Shown here: piece by piece, positions 43,286-56,242 of the stretch
How the letters are laid out: each line of letters opens with the position of its first letter
Position numbering within the stretch: position 1 is the stretch's first letter
NCBI GenBank assembly: GCA_907163375.1
Contig: CAJQUW010001115.1
Coordinates: 65,001-129,000 of the forward strand
DNA from: Prostheceraeus crozeri
Lineage: Eukaryota; Platyhelminthes; Polycladida; Euryleptidae
Direction of reading: 5' to 3'
Length of the DNA: 64,000 bases
Translations under genes and position numbers: made by a program
Notes under the pieces: generated by a model
The model's input: only the letters and a program-made list of their open reading frames with translations
Told to the model about the DNA's origin: nothing
Database searches by the model: none

Positions 43286-44615
43286 TCTAAAGATCATGTG
43301 CCTTCATATGAGGCTACGCTGATACAGCTTCGAGCTAATGATGACGCTACTTAACTGCACATTACGATTCAGTCAACGTCAGTTATCCACTACAGGGTGA
43401 CTCACTGTGTTCATCGATTTTTCACAGTTGGCTTAAGAGTACGTTATTCCAATGGATTTGCTCAGTTGACGTGCTACTGAATTGTATGCTGTTATTTTAT
43501 AGGCTACATAAATAACAATTTTTGCTTTTCTAGATGCTTCGTAATCATTAGTAACATCTGACGCGCGATCATTCTTTACACAGGACTTACGGGACATCAT
43601 CCGTACAAACTGAATTTGAGACAAAATGCTAAATAGTATTTCAGAGCGATTAAATAGACGCCGTTGCATATTATAGATCCGTATTTATTTAAATAAGTCC
43701 TAGTCCATGTAGTTTACTTGGGGTGAGCGCTTAGTCAGCGATAAGTAAAGGTTGAGAAACACAGCTGTATGTTCAGGTAAACTAATTCTTTACAGTGATA
43801 TAAATGTGAAAAATTCAAAATCGAGAACTAGTCTATTCAAGTGGTGATGAGGAATTATTACAACTGATTGGCATAACTACGTAATTGAAATTATGTTCCC
43901 ATCAAATAATTGCAATTACTTTTTGACAACATCTGGTCCCAAGGTCCCAACATCTAAGCCCGGCCCTTCTCTTAAGATACCCGGTTCATATGAGAGTCTG
44001 TGCATTCGATCTGTTTGGCAATCTGCTCAATGCATTTATTAACTAATCGAAAGCGCAACAAGTACGGTACGTAAATGCAATAGTAAACTTTATTAAAACA
44101 ATACTAAAATTCAAATTCAAAAAAGTTTATTGCCAAGTAATTGGACAAACTCATGCTAAAAAAGGAGTGAAATAGAAAAAAATGCACGGATCAGCTTGGA
44201 AGTCACCATGAAGGAGTGCTAAGTCAGCAGAACAATTTATGGAATGGAAGGACAGGAGATATAAGTAGGAGTCAACATAGCCATGAACATGTATGATTAT
44301 ATCAATGGTCTATCAAAAATGTGTACTGTACGGGGTATTATTCCTTTTTAGTATATATCCCTTTATATCACACGCTCCAAATATTCAATTCAAATATTGA
44401 TGGCCTATTATCTATCATTAATTGAGAAGACCGGTGGGATATACATTCATGATACAATCGTTTACTATGACAAACATATGGAAAATATGTTCAGTAATCT
44501 CACCTGTAATAGACAATCACAATTAAGGATTACGGAATCGACCGGTGTTCTCTGGCGTACTTCTTGTTTTAGAGATAGCTGGAAACTGATTTCGGATGCT
44601 TCGTTACTAACGATT
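43286..44615. other. No gene seen
   Basis: AT-rich intergenic DNA. The plus-strand frame at 44397-44657 overlaps the end of the LRR gene antisense and looks like chance. Confidence 0.45.
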
Positions 44616-45620
44616 CTACAGTATAGAGCAGCATCGTTTCTCAGTTTTGTTAACTGAATAAGGTTCTTGGGAAGCTGTGGACGTGAATATGTCTGTTGAT
44701 GCAAAAATATCACGATTGTACTTGGAATGCATTGCCTTAGCACATGTCATCGAGCAAGCCCTTGCGAGTAAAGGAATAATTTGAATACCACAGAAATTTT
44801 CCGGGAATATGAGGAATTGGTATCCAGTTTCATGAATGACTTGAGAACAGTGATAGCACGTTTGCAACTTTAACGCAACTTCACGCAATTGGCAAGATAT
44901 CAATGGAGGCATTAAATGAATAGGAAACTCAAAACATTTGGAGAGTATTGCGTGTGCACAAAGTCCTTGTAGTGTCTCGAATTGTAACTTGGTTGCAGAA
45001 TAAGTCGTACACTTCCGATCAAGATCGAAATACGCTTGATTCAAGTCATAACCTTGGGTCATTCCTGTATTACCCAGACGATAAAGTGTCTGAAGATTAG
45101 GTAATTTCAGTAGAGATGATGGCAAAAAATCTAAATTGTTGTCCGATACGTCCAATTTCTCGAGACTGATGTTTTTATAGAGAAGATACCATGGTATGAC
45201 ATCCAAACTGCAGCATTTGAGTGAAAGACATTTGAGCTTAACAAGTTTGTAGAACTCTATGGGAAAATCGCATGCTCTCAGGCGGTTATGCGATAGATTT
45301 AAGTTCTCAATATTTGTCAGTTCACAAATAAGACGGAGATTCTCTTGATCAATTCCTCCTTGAAATAAATTACATCTTTCAAGATTCAAGATCGTGAGAT
45401 GCGAAAACCTATTAAACAAATCTCGTCTTCGTCTCCAAATATTCCACTCTAATTTGAGAGCCCTGTATTCCAATCCTTCCTTGTTATCGTTGCTTTCCAG
45501 GTCTAGGAATGAACATTTCATCTGAGAAAATTCGCTTGACTCCCATTTAGAGCACTCAGTACTATATAACTTACAGTTCTTATCATTGTTATCGGTTGAA
45601 TAATCCGTCGATGTTGCCAT
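44616..45620 (-). CDS. Leucine-rich-repeat protein with Cys-rich tail and CaaX box, single exon
   Basis: From ATG 45620 it encodes about 334 residues. Numbered in the 338-codon frame, five LRRs run from about 79 to 187: LTILNLERCNL, IENLNLSHNRL, LKCLSLKCCSL, LEKLDVSDNNL, LQTLYRLGN. The C-terminal part has C259-x2-C262, FCGIQIIPLLARACSMTC and ends CCSIL, so CSIL is a CaaX box that should accept a geranylgeranyl lipid. The LRR plus Cys-rich tail resembles LRRC58/LRRC28-type proteins from memory, not certain. LRRs bind partner proteins; a membrane-anchored adaptor is inferred. No introns are visible; it may be a retrocopy, but no poly-A tract or flanking duplication is obvious. Confidence 0.65.
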   Translation of the reverse strand: MATSTDYSTDNNDKNCKLYSTECSKWESSEFSQMKCSFLDLESNDNKEGLEYRALKLEWNIWRRRRDLFNRFSHLTILNLERCNLFQGGIDQENLRLICELTNIENLNLSHNRLRACDFPIEFYKLVKLKCLSLKCCSLDVIPWYLLYKNISLEKLDVSDNNLDFLPSSLLKLPNLQTLYRLGNTGMTQGYDLNQAYFDLDRKCTTYSATKLQFETLQGLCAHAILSKCFEFPIHLMPPLISCQLREVALKLQTCYHCSQVIHETGYQFLIFPENFCGIQIIPLLARACSMTCAKAMHSKYNRDIFASTDIFTSTASQEPYSVNKTEKRCCSIL

Positions 45621-45632
45621 TTGCAGTGTCAA

Positions 45633-46290
45633 GGAACTATTTGGTTTCAGAGTGGCGTCGTTACTTTATAATAAAAGTCAGATATCTCTAAATATAGCAA
45701 GTCTATTTTTAGAAACATAGCTACTTTCTAAATGACTGTCTATCAGTCACCTATCAGTGCTACTTTCGACATATACCCAGATAATGGAAAGAGTTGATGT
45801 TTTTAGAACAATATTTTAACTATAGCATGGATGCTACATGTATAATTGCTATTTACAAAAACGAGGTAAAATGTCACAACTGATTCCCGTCTTGAACAAG
45901 AACATAACTTTCACATTACAAAAATAAATGGTAAAATCCAGAAATTTTACTGTTTTTTAGAGTGATTCTTGTCTTTTGCATTTTGTGGCCAAGATGTAGG
46001 TCTATTATCAATGTTCTACATGGCATTCAAATGGTCTTTGTCTGCCAAAACCGAAAAAGTTTTTTTTTAACTTTCATGCAGTATTCTTGGCAAAAATTCA
46101 TTTAAAAACCCCTTGCAAAAACCTGAATTGTACATGTCCACACGGAAAATACATTTTTTTGAATTGCTGTACAGCAAGGAAATGCAGCATGCATTTAAGC
46201 GGACTTTGGCTTAAGGATTTCCTAGCACCATTGAATCAAAGAAATATCAATACTTGAAAAATCAAACTCATTGAAATCAGAGTTAGGTCG
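45633..46290. other. No gene seen; upstream region of the LRR gene
   Basis: No credible frame. TATA-like words occur (45663, 45768) but none is well placed. Confidence 0.4.
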
Positions 46291-46720
46291 GCGTATATAG
46301 CTGTCCACAACTTTTCCGTCATCACATCGACGCCTCCAAATTTGGATTGACTGCATCAATTCAAACAAAACTTTACATGAAGGATGTTTGACGGTCTTAA
46401 TTGATAATCAAAAGTCGCTGAACTAATGTTCATTGATATTGCACCATTTTTCTTGAAAAGCTGCATATTTTCTCTAAAATGTGACCACCCTTCGTTATCA
46501 CATTGACGGCTACTTAATGTGATCTCCTAACCAGAAGAAATGCTCAATAGATCTAATATTTTCATGATATATAGCCTACCCTTAGAATCCCATTGGCATA
46601 ATTGAATTTGTCATTCGACCTTATGACCCTGCTCTATGCTTCAAAAATAGCACAAAATGTCATCACATCGACGCCGTCGATTTTATGATTTTCAGCGTCG
46701 ATGTGATTATGGAAATCATA
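46290..46720 (-). repeat. Dispersed repeat with TCATCACATCGACGC motif at about 170-bp spacing (copy 2)
   Basis: The motif (reverse complement GCGTCGATGTGATGA) occurs near 46319, 46496 and 46660. In minus orientation the gaps are 164 and 177 bp, as in copy 1 near 23.6-24.1 kb. A further lone match lies near 51050. Confidence 0.5.
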
Positions 46721-47430
46721 GTCGCCATTTCATCTACACTGCTTGATGTGATATCCTTGGACGATACTTGATGTACCAACGACGCAAATGTCTTATAAGT
46801 GCTCCGACTGGAAAAGTAAGGCGCCGATCGCCCTGCTTCTACATCTACACCTTGCAAACAGCTGCTGTGCATAAATCGAGTAGTGTTCAAGTTCCCTCTT
46901 TTTATCTTTTTTCAACCAACGAGTCACTTCTTTCAAAGGAGAAAGTGACAAAAGAAGAAATCGAATTATTGATCACAAACTCTGGTACCGATTCTAAAGA
47001 TTTTTTACAGATAATCTAAATGAGGTATCAGAGTCTGAGAATGGCACAACAAGATGAGGATAACCGAGAGCACAGGAGAGATCAGAAACTGTCAAGCAGC
47101 GAGTGTTGATGATTAAACTATACGAGTATCTTATATTCTGGCATTCGACTTTTACGTAGGCTGCCTAATTTATTGTAATACCATACATGTAACTGATATT
47201 TTTATAAAGATACATCGAGGATACTCGAAAAGTTTCACATAGCCTATGTCAAGTCTAGACCATAATGGACATGCGCCGTAAAGACAATGTATCCATGAGC
47301 AATTTGTTTTAAAAATTGCATTGGCTTCCTTCGTTGTTGCGTGCAAAGTATAGGACATCTGTCATGGTCTATAAAGCTTTGAATGGATTAGCACCAACTC
47401 ACATCAATGACATGCTATCGTTTCGAAGTA

Positions 47431-47955
47431 CAGTAGACGCCGCTTATTAAAAACACATCGGGACCGTCTTAAAGTGTTTTTATTACGCGACGTTTTTATT
47501 AAATGAATGTGACTTAAAATTGAATCTGTAAATGGTTGTAGGTACAGTATAGGCCTAAATGTACTGTAATAAAAATTAATTTACTAATTATCTAGATATT
47601 CGATAGGAAACTCTTCAGATGCATGTACGTGCAGCGTATTAACGATCAGAAAACTATCCCTTGTAAAACACTTCCATGTGTTAGAACTTGCAATACAGCA
47701 CTATATGTCCATTACCAGAACTTCGGTAAACTGCTCGATTATACGAATGCATACTAGTCCTGTTTGAAACGCTGTTCGATTGTAAGCTGTGTTAGAGCTT
47801 GCTGACGGATAAAGTTGTGTATTTCGCTGACCATATATGGTGTCAAGCTTACTGATGTCGGAATAACTCTTCATTTCGAGTCCTATTCTCAGAACCTAAT
47901 AGGTGCTAATATATAGGTGTATATATCGGGTTTGTTTTTAATAAGCAGCGTCTAC
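47431..47955. mobile_element. Pogo/Tigger-like MITE (525 bp) in the LINE
   Basis: The left end CAGTAGACGCCGCTTATTAA matches the inverted right end (GTAGACGCTGCTTATTAAAA). TA precedes the left end. This CAGTA-type end with a TTATTAAAA core is typical of pogo-like elements. No transposase. Confidence 0.7.
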
Positions 47956-48108
47956 CCGTTTGATCGCCCGACTCCGGTACGCGTTCGTTAACACGAACAC
48001 GGTCCGGTACACGGATCGTTCCTACCTACACGTAGCCGGTACGAGCTCGTGTACCCGAAGGAGGTTCCAAACAAAATCCGTCCTGCTGCTTGATTTACGG
48101 GCTCTCAT

Positions 48109-48165
48109 TTAATCTCCAGTGCTCTGTATTATAGCTGGAGATTAAATGAAGGCCCGTTTTTACGA
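48109..48165. repeat. Perfect short hairpin
   Basis: CATTTAATCTCCAG pairs exactly with CTGGAGATTAAATG around a loop of about 15 bases, and flanking GGGCTCT/AGGCCC extends the stem imperfectly. Probably the core of a small foldback insertion. Confidence 0.6.
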
Positions 48166-48739
48166 GCAACAGGCTACTTAAAGAGAAAAGTCAAACATGT
48201 CAAATAATATGTTTATTCTTCATGAAATTATAGCCACGTACCATAGTAACACTGCCTGGGATAGTTGACTAAAATAACAGCACCTGGGAAGTTTGACAGC
48301 AGTTCGGTAACACTTAAAAATTCCTTGTGCAGTAATTGCCTTCACACTTGCAAACAGTTCCACGTAGAATCCTGTACCATGCGCTCTTTGAGATCGACCG
48401 AGAAAAATTTGCTCAGTATTATACCATTTAGCCGAACCAAACTAGAGAGTACATGCTTTCCGTCCGTGCTCTATCCATATACAATGAACTTCCTGCTGCC
48501 GTAAGGCAATCATAAACTCTTAAGTCATTCAAGCATTTGGACTTTGATCACTACTTTAAATTTGTAACGAGTTAGCTTTCATTATCTTTTTCATTATTCC
48601 TTAGAGACTGATCTTCTTATCTTCGTGATTGTTACTTGATAATTTTTCGTGTAAGTGATGCTCGGTCATATTGTGAAAAGCATTCTTCCTAATTTCCTGC
48701 GAGGATAAATAAAGTTCATTATTATTATTATTAAATGAA

Positions 48740-49740
48740 GCATTGCAAGCACACAAGCAGGCCTAGATCAAGATAGAGCTAAGTTTATCAAATCTCCATT
48801 GAAATTTGATAAAAACACAGCATAAGTTTAATAATTCCAATACCGAGCGAATATCTTTTTGATGCTGCACTCAAATACTATAGACCTAATGTTAGATTTT
48901 GTCAATCATTTCATCTGCATTTTGATATTACTGGATTAAATGTCTTGCTATGGTGCCTGCCTATCATATGATTAATGATCTCAATGATTTGATCGCAAAA
49001 TAGTAGAGTAGGTTAGTAGACCTATCTTGAATGGAATATGAATCATGACAACGAGCTTTAGCTTGCGCATTGTATATTATGGCATATTTTGTTGATGAAT
49101 AGCATTTATGATTATTTATTTCTTTTGTGTGTCTGCTAGGCCTACATGTACATGCATGCACATGTCTTCCGTGTCTGCTATTGGAGAGGCCTAGACCTTT
49201 CATGGAAGCAGACTTCTCATCAAGCACACTTGAATTCAAGTCTTTAGTTATTTCGTCGGCAGAAGTTTGATGAATTTTATACGTTGAATGCTGTGTAGGC
49301 CCATCAAGCCCATCACGAGTCCGCCTTATAAAGCTATCATACTAAAAGCGATCCATGAGACATAGGCTACTGAGACCAACCCTGAGCAAAACCTAAAATC
49401 CGTCCATAAAGCATCCGAAAATTTCTCCTAAACCAACCCTAAATAAATTCGATGAACTAGAAACCCAAAGCTCATTTTCGTTCTATATTAATTTTTGCGT
49501 AAACCGCATGATAAAAAGGTAGTATTTGAACTCGGTGTGTCCTAGATGGATCCCGCCTATATCCTAGTTATAGCACTATTCATGGATACCCATACTCATC
49601 CAAAACTAAACTTTTCATGAACCTACGACTTTCAAACTTAAACTTCAAAAAATGTAACTGTCAAAAGAATGTCATACAGTCTAGTGGTGCAACAACTTTC
49701 GTTAATCCTAAGACTTGATAAGTCAATATAAGTAATTGGA
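48740..49740. other. No gene seen
   Basis: AT-rich DNA with scattered TAGGCCTA words. The 91-codon minus frame at 48964-49239 shows no domain. Confidence 0.45.
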
Positions 49741-50479
49741 TATATATATATATATATATAAATACGAAATGTGCTCTCCTGCCCCACCGAGAATTGTACT
49801 CTCCTGCCCCACTTGTACATGAAGGGACCAGGGCCTACAACAATCGTCGGACCAGGCATTTGGAGGTGCTCTGACTGTCATATATCTTCATTCATATCAG
49901 TACATATCACAGCACAATCATATTCCGCAAAAGCTAACTCTAAATATGAAAATTGAGGGCCTACAGCAATCGATCGTCGGACCAGGCATTTGGAGGTTCT
50001 CTGACAGCCATAGCACTTCTTTCACATCAGTACATATCAATGCACAATCATATTCCGCAAAAGCTAACTCTAAATACGAAAATTGAGGGCCTACAGCAAT
50101 GGACGGACCATGCATTTGGAGGTGCTCTGACTGTCATATATCTTCATTCATATCAGTACATATCACAGCACGATCATATTCCGCAAAAGCTAACTCTAAA
50201 TACGAAAATTGAAGGGACCAGGGCCTACAGCAATCGTCGGACCAGGCATTTGGAGGCGCTGACAGCCATAGAACTTCTTTCACAACAGTACATATCAATG
50301 CACAATCATATTCCGCAAAAGCTCATACGTGGGGCAGGAGAGTCAGTGGGGCAGGAGTGCACATGGGGGCAGGAGCGTACAGTTGTGGGGCAGGGGCGTA
50401 CATTTCATAATCGTCCGTGGGGCAGGAGAGTACAAGTGGGGCAGGAGAGTACAATTCGGTGGGGCAGGAGCGCATATTT

Positions 50480-50516
<37 letters not shown>
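49741..50516. mobile_element. TA-flanked inverted-repeat element with a 128-bp minisatellite core
   Basis: Both ends are (TA)n runs (about 49741-49760 and 50480-50516). Inside them, CTCCTGCCCCACCGAGAATT at the left matches the inverted AATTCGGTGGGGCAGGAG at the right. The core holds about four copies of a unit of roughly 125-130 bp starting GGACCAGGCATTTGGAGG (49849, 49980, 50105, 50239), then a GTGGGGCAGGAG short-unit array. The long plus frame 49953-50579 only follows the repeat. The layout resembles non-autonomous Helentron/HINE or pearl-type elements. Confidence 0.65.
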
Positions 50517-50525
<9 letters not shown>

Positions 50526-50589
50526 AAATTCATTATCAAGCATAAATACGTGGATGCATGCCGGCATAAATCTGTGTAAGGGATGATAC

Positions 50590-53500
50590 CAGTGGAGACA
50601 GTTGTGTCTCATCTATTTGACGTTCATAGTAATCTCATTAATTATTTCAAGCAGGCCTATTCTAGGCGCACCTACTTCAATTCATGATGTGCAATGTGAA
50701 TGTAAAAGAATAAACATAAAGTAAACAAGTAAACACATTCCTGCTCATTTCAGCTATTGACTCTTATTATAGAATAAGCATGATAGCTCCATGGAAACAG
50801 TTTCGAAATTTGAATTTGGAATCGTGTCTATTGCAGGCTATTTAGGCCTATTTACATTGCACCCAGCTCTAGATTGTTAGCTTTCTGAATTCTTCATGAA
50901 TACTTCGATATGTCAAATTTTGAGTACATGTCCTCAGCAGACTATTGATGTAACAAATTAATAAAAGCATGTATATAACGATGTAGCATGTATATATGTA
51001 TCTCTGATAACGATGTGCATTTACTTTTGGTCAACACATTGACCCATCAGCGCCATCACATCGATGCTCGCATATCAGAAACTCGGCTACAGATCTCCTA
51101 CTAGTAATAAATTGCTGTTTACCACACATAATGTATCTTACAATAACCACATACATGTCCAATTAATAAGTGAATTTATGGAAAATTAAAATTTGAATTT
51201 AGCTAACCGTCCAGCAATGAAGCAGTGACATACTCGTAGCTTCTGAGAGTATGTCCTTAAGTCTACAACAATCAGTGACGTCTTCTCGGTGCCTGCGGGG
51301 CTCTCGGCGCAGGCCATCGATAATCTAGTTACCAATATTTATTTTACAGAAAAGTATCATGATTAGTCTATTTTGTATTCATCTTGTCCTGATTATTTTA
51401 CACAACTTTGCCGGTTTTCTAGTCTGAATATCAATTCATGCGCTCAGATGAATTTTAGCACGCGCACGGAACAGCTGTTTCACTCCATCACACACACACG
51501 CGCGCGCGAAGTTTGCAACTTGTTTGTTGCTTGCTGCTATTGATGCACGGCTGTAGCACGCGCTTGATCTCGTCCACACCTATCTCTTCCAGCCACAGAA
51601 TCAGACAGATCGTCTCTTCTTCTGGTTGACTATATGGGAAACATTGGAACAATAAAGTGGCACAATCTGCTGTCATAATGCCATAGCAATCGAACAATAA
51701 GCTGCCAGTTCAACATTAAATACCGTACGTCAAATTGTGCGAAGCTTCAGTGACTATTATCAACCGGATCACACAGCCAAGAGAGACAGTCGATGTCAAG
51801 TTCAACAGAGAAGTTTGTGAATGTTTTTTCGTGCTCTAATTGCCAACTTTCTTTAATAATGATCGGAGGGCCCAACAATATCGAGAAAACTTTTGCGCAA
51901 TGATCTGAATTCTTCGAATCTGAAGGAATCTTAGCGATTGGAGCATTTTGAAGGAATTCACAGCAATCCGCATGCGGCGTACTGCTCTTTTCCCTATCTC
52001 TGCAAGGCATCAAAAATTTCTTTTTGCCCATGCACATAATAAGTTCCCGCATGTACCATTGTTTTGAGTTCAGTTTGCACTTCTGGCAAAGTGATGCGCT
52101 TAAACAATCTAATTCTGTATTTCCAGCTGAAATTTTGGCGCGGCCGCCAGGCTAATGCGACAAGACATAATAATTAACCTATTGTTAGACTCTTTCTTCC
52201 ATGGCAAAGCCATAGAGGGGGAGAGCAGTATTTCCTTAATCTGCCTTCACCGCAGTTCATACACAGTAGCATAGTCATCGACTCAGCGTAGACGCATTTT
52301 ACATTGATGACGAATACAAAGACGACCGCCAATGAAACGATACTATCCAAAGTCAAGTCATTGATGAAAGCTGAATAATACAGGATTGCAGATTCTTATC
52401 GATGTAGATACATTAATGAAGATCCCGCAATTTGATCCGTGTGAACAGTGATGTAATTTTAGTGTCAACAATCTCATAGCCAGTGTTAACTGTCAATTAA
52501 TCACACTTGTCGACCGTATGTTAGGGTTCGCATAGACTAGACTGAAAATTAACATCACACACAATAGATCAACACGAAATGGAAACTATACTCACAAAGA
52601 ATAGAAAATGAACTAAAAGTATAGAATACGTTTTATAACATCTCTAAATGTGAAACATGTGAGTGATTGACTGGGGTAATAAATGCAACAAACTGTTGTA
52701 TTGTGCTATCTTCGAGACAGACGCTCTGTCTCAGCTCATTGACTAAGACAAAATTGAGCGTCATGAGCAATAAACATCGTATTTCGTTGTAATTTGACGG
52801 TTGAAATGCCTGGAAAACAAAGCCGAATTGACAAATAATCAGCTTAGAATCGCAAGCTCACAATGACGCTGTTGAGAGAAAAGTCTCACATTGGGAAGAC
52901 ATTTACGAGGAATTCATGCACATATGGTTGTTGCATTGTACGTAGTAAGTTAATACGTAGAATGTAGTCTGAACTTCAATGTATTTTCATATCGAAATCT
53001 TAGCTTTTTTATCGCACGTTCTTTCATTTCATTAATAAGGAGTTAATTATTCATACCATAGCATCGAATATGCAAGTTTAAAAAGTCATTGAAATTAAGA
53101 TCAGCGTCTAATTAGTAACTAAAATGATGGTGTATAGATAGGAATCAATTGTGTAGCGCAGGTCTAAGCACGCGACGCCACTGACAACAATGGATAGACG
53201 ATGGCTATGCGATTCTCTTATATAGAGAGGAAAACTATTTGATGAATCAAGTAATTTCACAAGCTAAGTGTTGCTAACACAACAGCGATATACCAATTAT
53301 ATTGCAAACAATTGCGAAAGGCCAACGGCGACATTTTCGTTCGCACGATAATCCGCGCATTCGTTTATCAGAAATATCTTCCTCCGATTTCGTTCGGTTG
53401 TATTCTATGACGGTGATTGGTTTCGATTCATCATCCGGAAGAGGTACATGTGTGAAGTAGACTGTCCAGAAGGATAGCAGGGGACGTTCCTTTATCCCAG

Positions 53501-54590
53501 AACGAGATAAAGGTTAACCCATGTATCATCATCATAAAAAACGCGGGTGTCGTTTCTTTGTCGATCATTTGTGTCAATGGATTTTTTCGGAATTCATCGA
53601 TTATTCCTGCAGGTGTTTCCGATGAAAGTCGTCCGCCTATGCGTCAACACATAATCAGATATCCAAAGATTATCTGGCGGGTTAGCGATTCTGTTGCTAA
53701 ATTTTTCTAATTTGTTTTTGTGTCAAAACCATCGTGAGATGTGATAATCATCGTTATCAAATCAGACATGAGTCAAAAAATCAGAAACAGCAGATGGCGA
53801 ATAAGTTGCTACAACCTATCGGCAGACATCTTACTTGCCAATCGAAGCTGATATTTCGCCAACTTACTAAGTTGTGGATATTCTAGTAACAAAATAGCAT
53901 ATAGCAAGTGTTGTATCAATTGATCAACACTTACACCATAATCACCGATCAAACTTCAACCAAGCATGCAGGGTCATTACTCAACAAAACGCGTAGGTAG
54001 CGATTTAGTTGCTATAAATAGCGGGTGTGATGCTGAAACTTGGTAGTCGATTTCGACAGCAGATCTCTGATACGAGAGCAAGATTCAGTGTAGACCTATA
54101 CGTACAATACGACCACATCTGAGATCAGAGTAATATTATACTGTAGTATTCTGACGCTATATATTAATGGAATTATCAACTAAATCACATTTTTTGTGCA
54201 TAAATATATATTCGTTTTTATTTATTATTCATATTACAAGTTTTTCACGTAAAATGCCAATGCGGCAGGACACTCCTTGTACAACATGTCTACGCAAGGA
54301 AAATAAAAGTTGTTTTACAAGCTATTTGACGGGGTACTGCGCTGTTAAATTTCATTATGTTGTGTACATGTAAACACTATCTGAATGATGAATATGATTC
54401 GAATTAAACGTCTCTGTTATGTATGTTGAAATCTCATAATTCATGTATTTATAAAGCATTATGATGAAATACACATGAATTGGCATAGACTATTAAAATT
54501 TCAAAGCTCGTCATGTTTAAGAATCATTTGTTGATATTGTTTCCAGGTAATCAGCTGTTTTTAAAACATTGTGTATTTAGGCACTCTTCT
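50590..54590. other. 4 kb with no recognised gene
   Basis: I find no convincing exon, RNA gene or transposon end. Minus frames at 51488-51697 and 51747-52052 have no known domain. A (CA/CG)n run lies near 51490. GCGTCTTCTCGGTGCCTGCG near 51280 resembles a phrase at 58880, a short dispersed repeat. Confidence 0.4.
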
Positions 54591-54847
54591 TAAATTAATT
54601 GCTCAAGTACTTTAATGAAAGGGTCATATATTTGATAATTTTTTTCTTGCTTGTATTGCCCAACTCTGACGTCTAGAATTACTATATTTTTGCTCTTTAT
54701 GAGATCCTTATATTGCTCTTTTTTTGATTCGTCAAAAAACACTTTTGGTATTCTGTCCCACGCTACACTCACAGCTTGCACGACCTGCCAGCGCATGTCC
54801 ACGTTGGAGAATGCATGTATGCTATGGATCATGCTTATATCTCTCAC
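54590..54847 (-). pseudogene. Possible transposase C-terminal fragment
   Basis: The 85-residue frame contains RWQVVQAVSVAWDRIPKVFF, which vaguely recalls the W..IP segment near the end of Tc1/mariner or pogo transposases. No terminal repeats or catalytic motifs are seen, so this is a weak call. Confidence 0.2.
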
Positions 54848-54849
54848 CA

Positions 54850-56031
54850 GTTCTAGCTTCTGAAGTACCTATTTGTTTCACATCCTCAATGAATATTCGA
54901 TTAAGTAAGGGATGAATTGCTATTCAGTGTGGATCTCAGGTGGTTCTCTATGGTGGATCTTTCTAAAACTTATTGGCAAAAATTGAACGTCGATCATCAC
55001 TTGATCATGGCAGTATTCATGATCACATCAGATGGATGTGAGGAATTATCTATCATTTTTGTGTCACTTTACAGCAAATGTGCTTTAGGAGTTTTATCAT
55101 AGACAGCACTCTATGCATCACATGTAACCTAAATCGCTCTATGGCTGAAATAAATATACATGTGCATGCAGTGCCAATGCAACATACATTACTTGCATGC
55201 TTGCTCACTCAGATCCAACGATATCCAAATCAAATCAGGAAAAAGGTTATTTAAATTAAGTGATGCAGTAGCCTAGCGGATTGTGCATGCATCTCATTCA
55301 AATCATTTTAATATCATTTAAAAACTACATCAAAGAAGTTAACCGACGAAGGGAGATGTCTTTTTTGTACCTGTTATTCCTGGACACTACTTGAGGCTCA
55401 GGGATTTTGTTGATTCTTCACTACAGGCAACTGGCGGAATGGCGCGTCTATAGACATAGTAGGAACTGTGCAAACAATTTCTGCAGATTGCGCTTCGTCC
55501 ATGAATATAGCACTAGTTGAATACTTTGTAAAATGAAACCAGAATAATGCAGGGATTGTCAACGTTTACACAATCTCGATGTCACATGCTGTGTGTCAAA
55601 ACGCCATTTAATTGTTTTAAATTTTGTTTCAATATGTTTTGGCATTAAATACTTTTACCATACCTTTACCATTTTCAGCATTTCGAAAGTGTTGCTAACA
55701 TAGGCACCTAATTAATAAGGCTATAATGAGATTGTTCGGTGTGTTGTGAGAGCCGAGGCAAAGGCATCTCTCTTTCAATATGTTCTGTGTGATATGCTTA
55801 GTGTGACATTAGAAATCGTAAATGAATACGGCAGTGACATAAGTTTGATTTGTCGGCTATTACCTTGGCTGAGCAGGAATTGGTGATTGCCTTACAAATA
55901 GGTGAAAGTGAGAAAACTTCTCTAGTAAATGAAGTAATAAAAGTGCGAGTTCACTTTTGGCAAAATGTTTGTGGTCAAATATATATTTTGAGTCTTATAT
56001 AGTTTGAGAACACGCTTGCTTCGCTTGAATA
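54850..56031. other. No gene seen
   Basis: Intergenic AT-rich DNA; short frames only. Confidence 0.45.
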
Positions 56032-56242
56032 ATAGCACAATTTCTTAAAATTTTAAAAAGCGGAAGCAGATTAAGGCAATGATTCCAGATGAATTTTGAA
56101 TTGATATACGTTTTCTGAAATTCGGATGTGTGTTTTGGAGCCTTTAATCCGCATTTCAGAAAGCGTGTATCAATTCAAAATTCATCTGGAATCATTGCCT
56201 TAATCTGCCTCCGCTTATTAAAATTTTAAGAAATTGTGTTAT
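56032..56242. mobile_element. Foldback MITE, about 210 bp
   Basis: The outer CACAATTTCTTAAAATTTTA matches the inverted TAAAATTTTAAGAAATTGTG. Arms of about 95 bp pair almost perfectly (GATTCCAGATGAATTTTGAA in both), with a short TTTTGGAGCC loop. Confidence 0.9.

Larger units (their letters stand above)
47300..48735 (+). mobile_element. LINE 3' end in pieces, with ATT-repeat tail
   Basis: The first piece reads LHWLPSLLRAKYRTSVMVYK then ALNGLAPTHINDML, the classic end of CR1/L2-type reverse transcriptases. The next piece at about 48360-48580 resembles a LINE C-terminus (NELPAAVRQ-like, then LKSFKHLDFDHYF). It closes with TTCATTATTATTATTATTA near 48718-48735, a simple-repeat tail. Insertions lie between the pieces (47431-47955 and about 47957-48290). 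Frameshifted and dead. Confidence 0.7.

Noticed and set aside
49953-50579. Plus-strand frame of 208 codons
   Set aside because: It only reads through the 128-bp minisatellite and ends in a TA run; internal repeats of the peptide reflect the DNA repeat.
51300-51700. Possible host exon near the CA/CG run
   Set aside because: No splice-site context or domain; frame is short and composition is that of the flanks.
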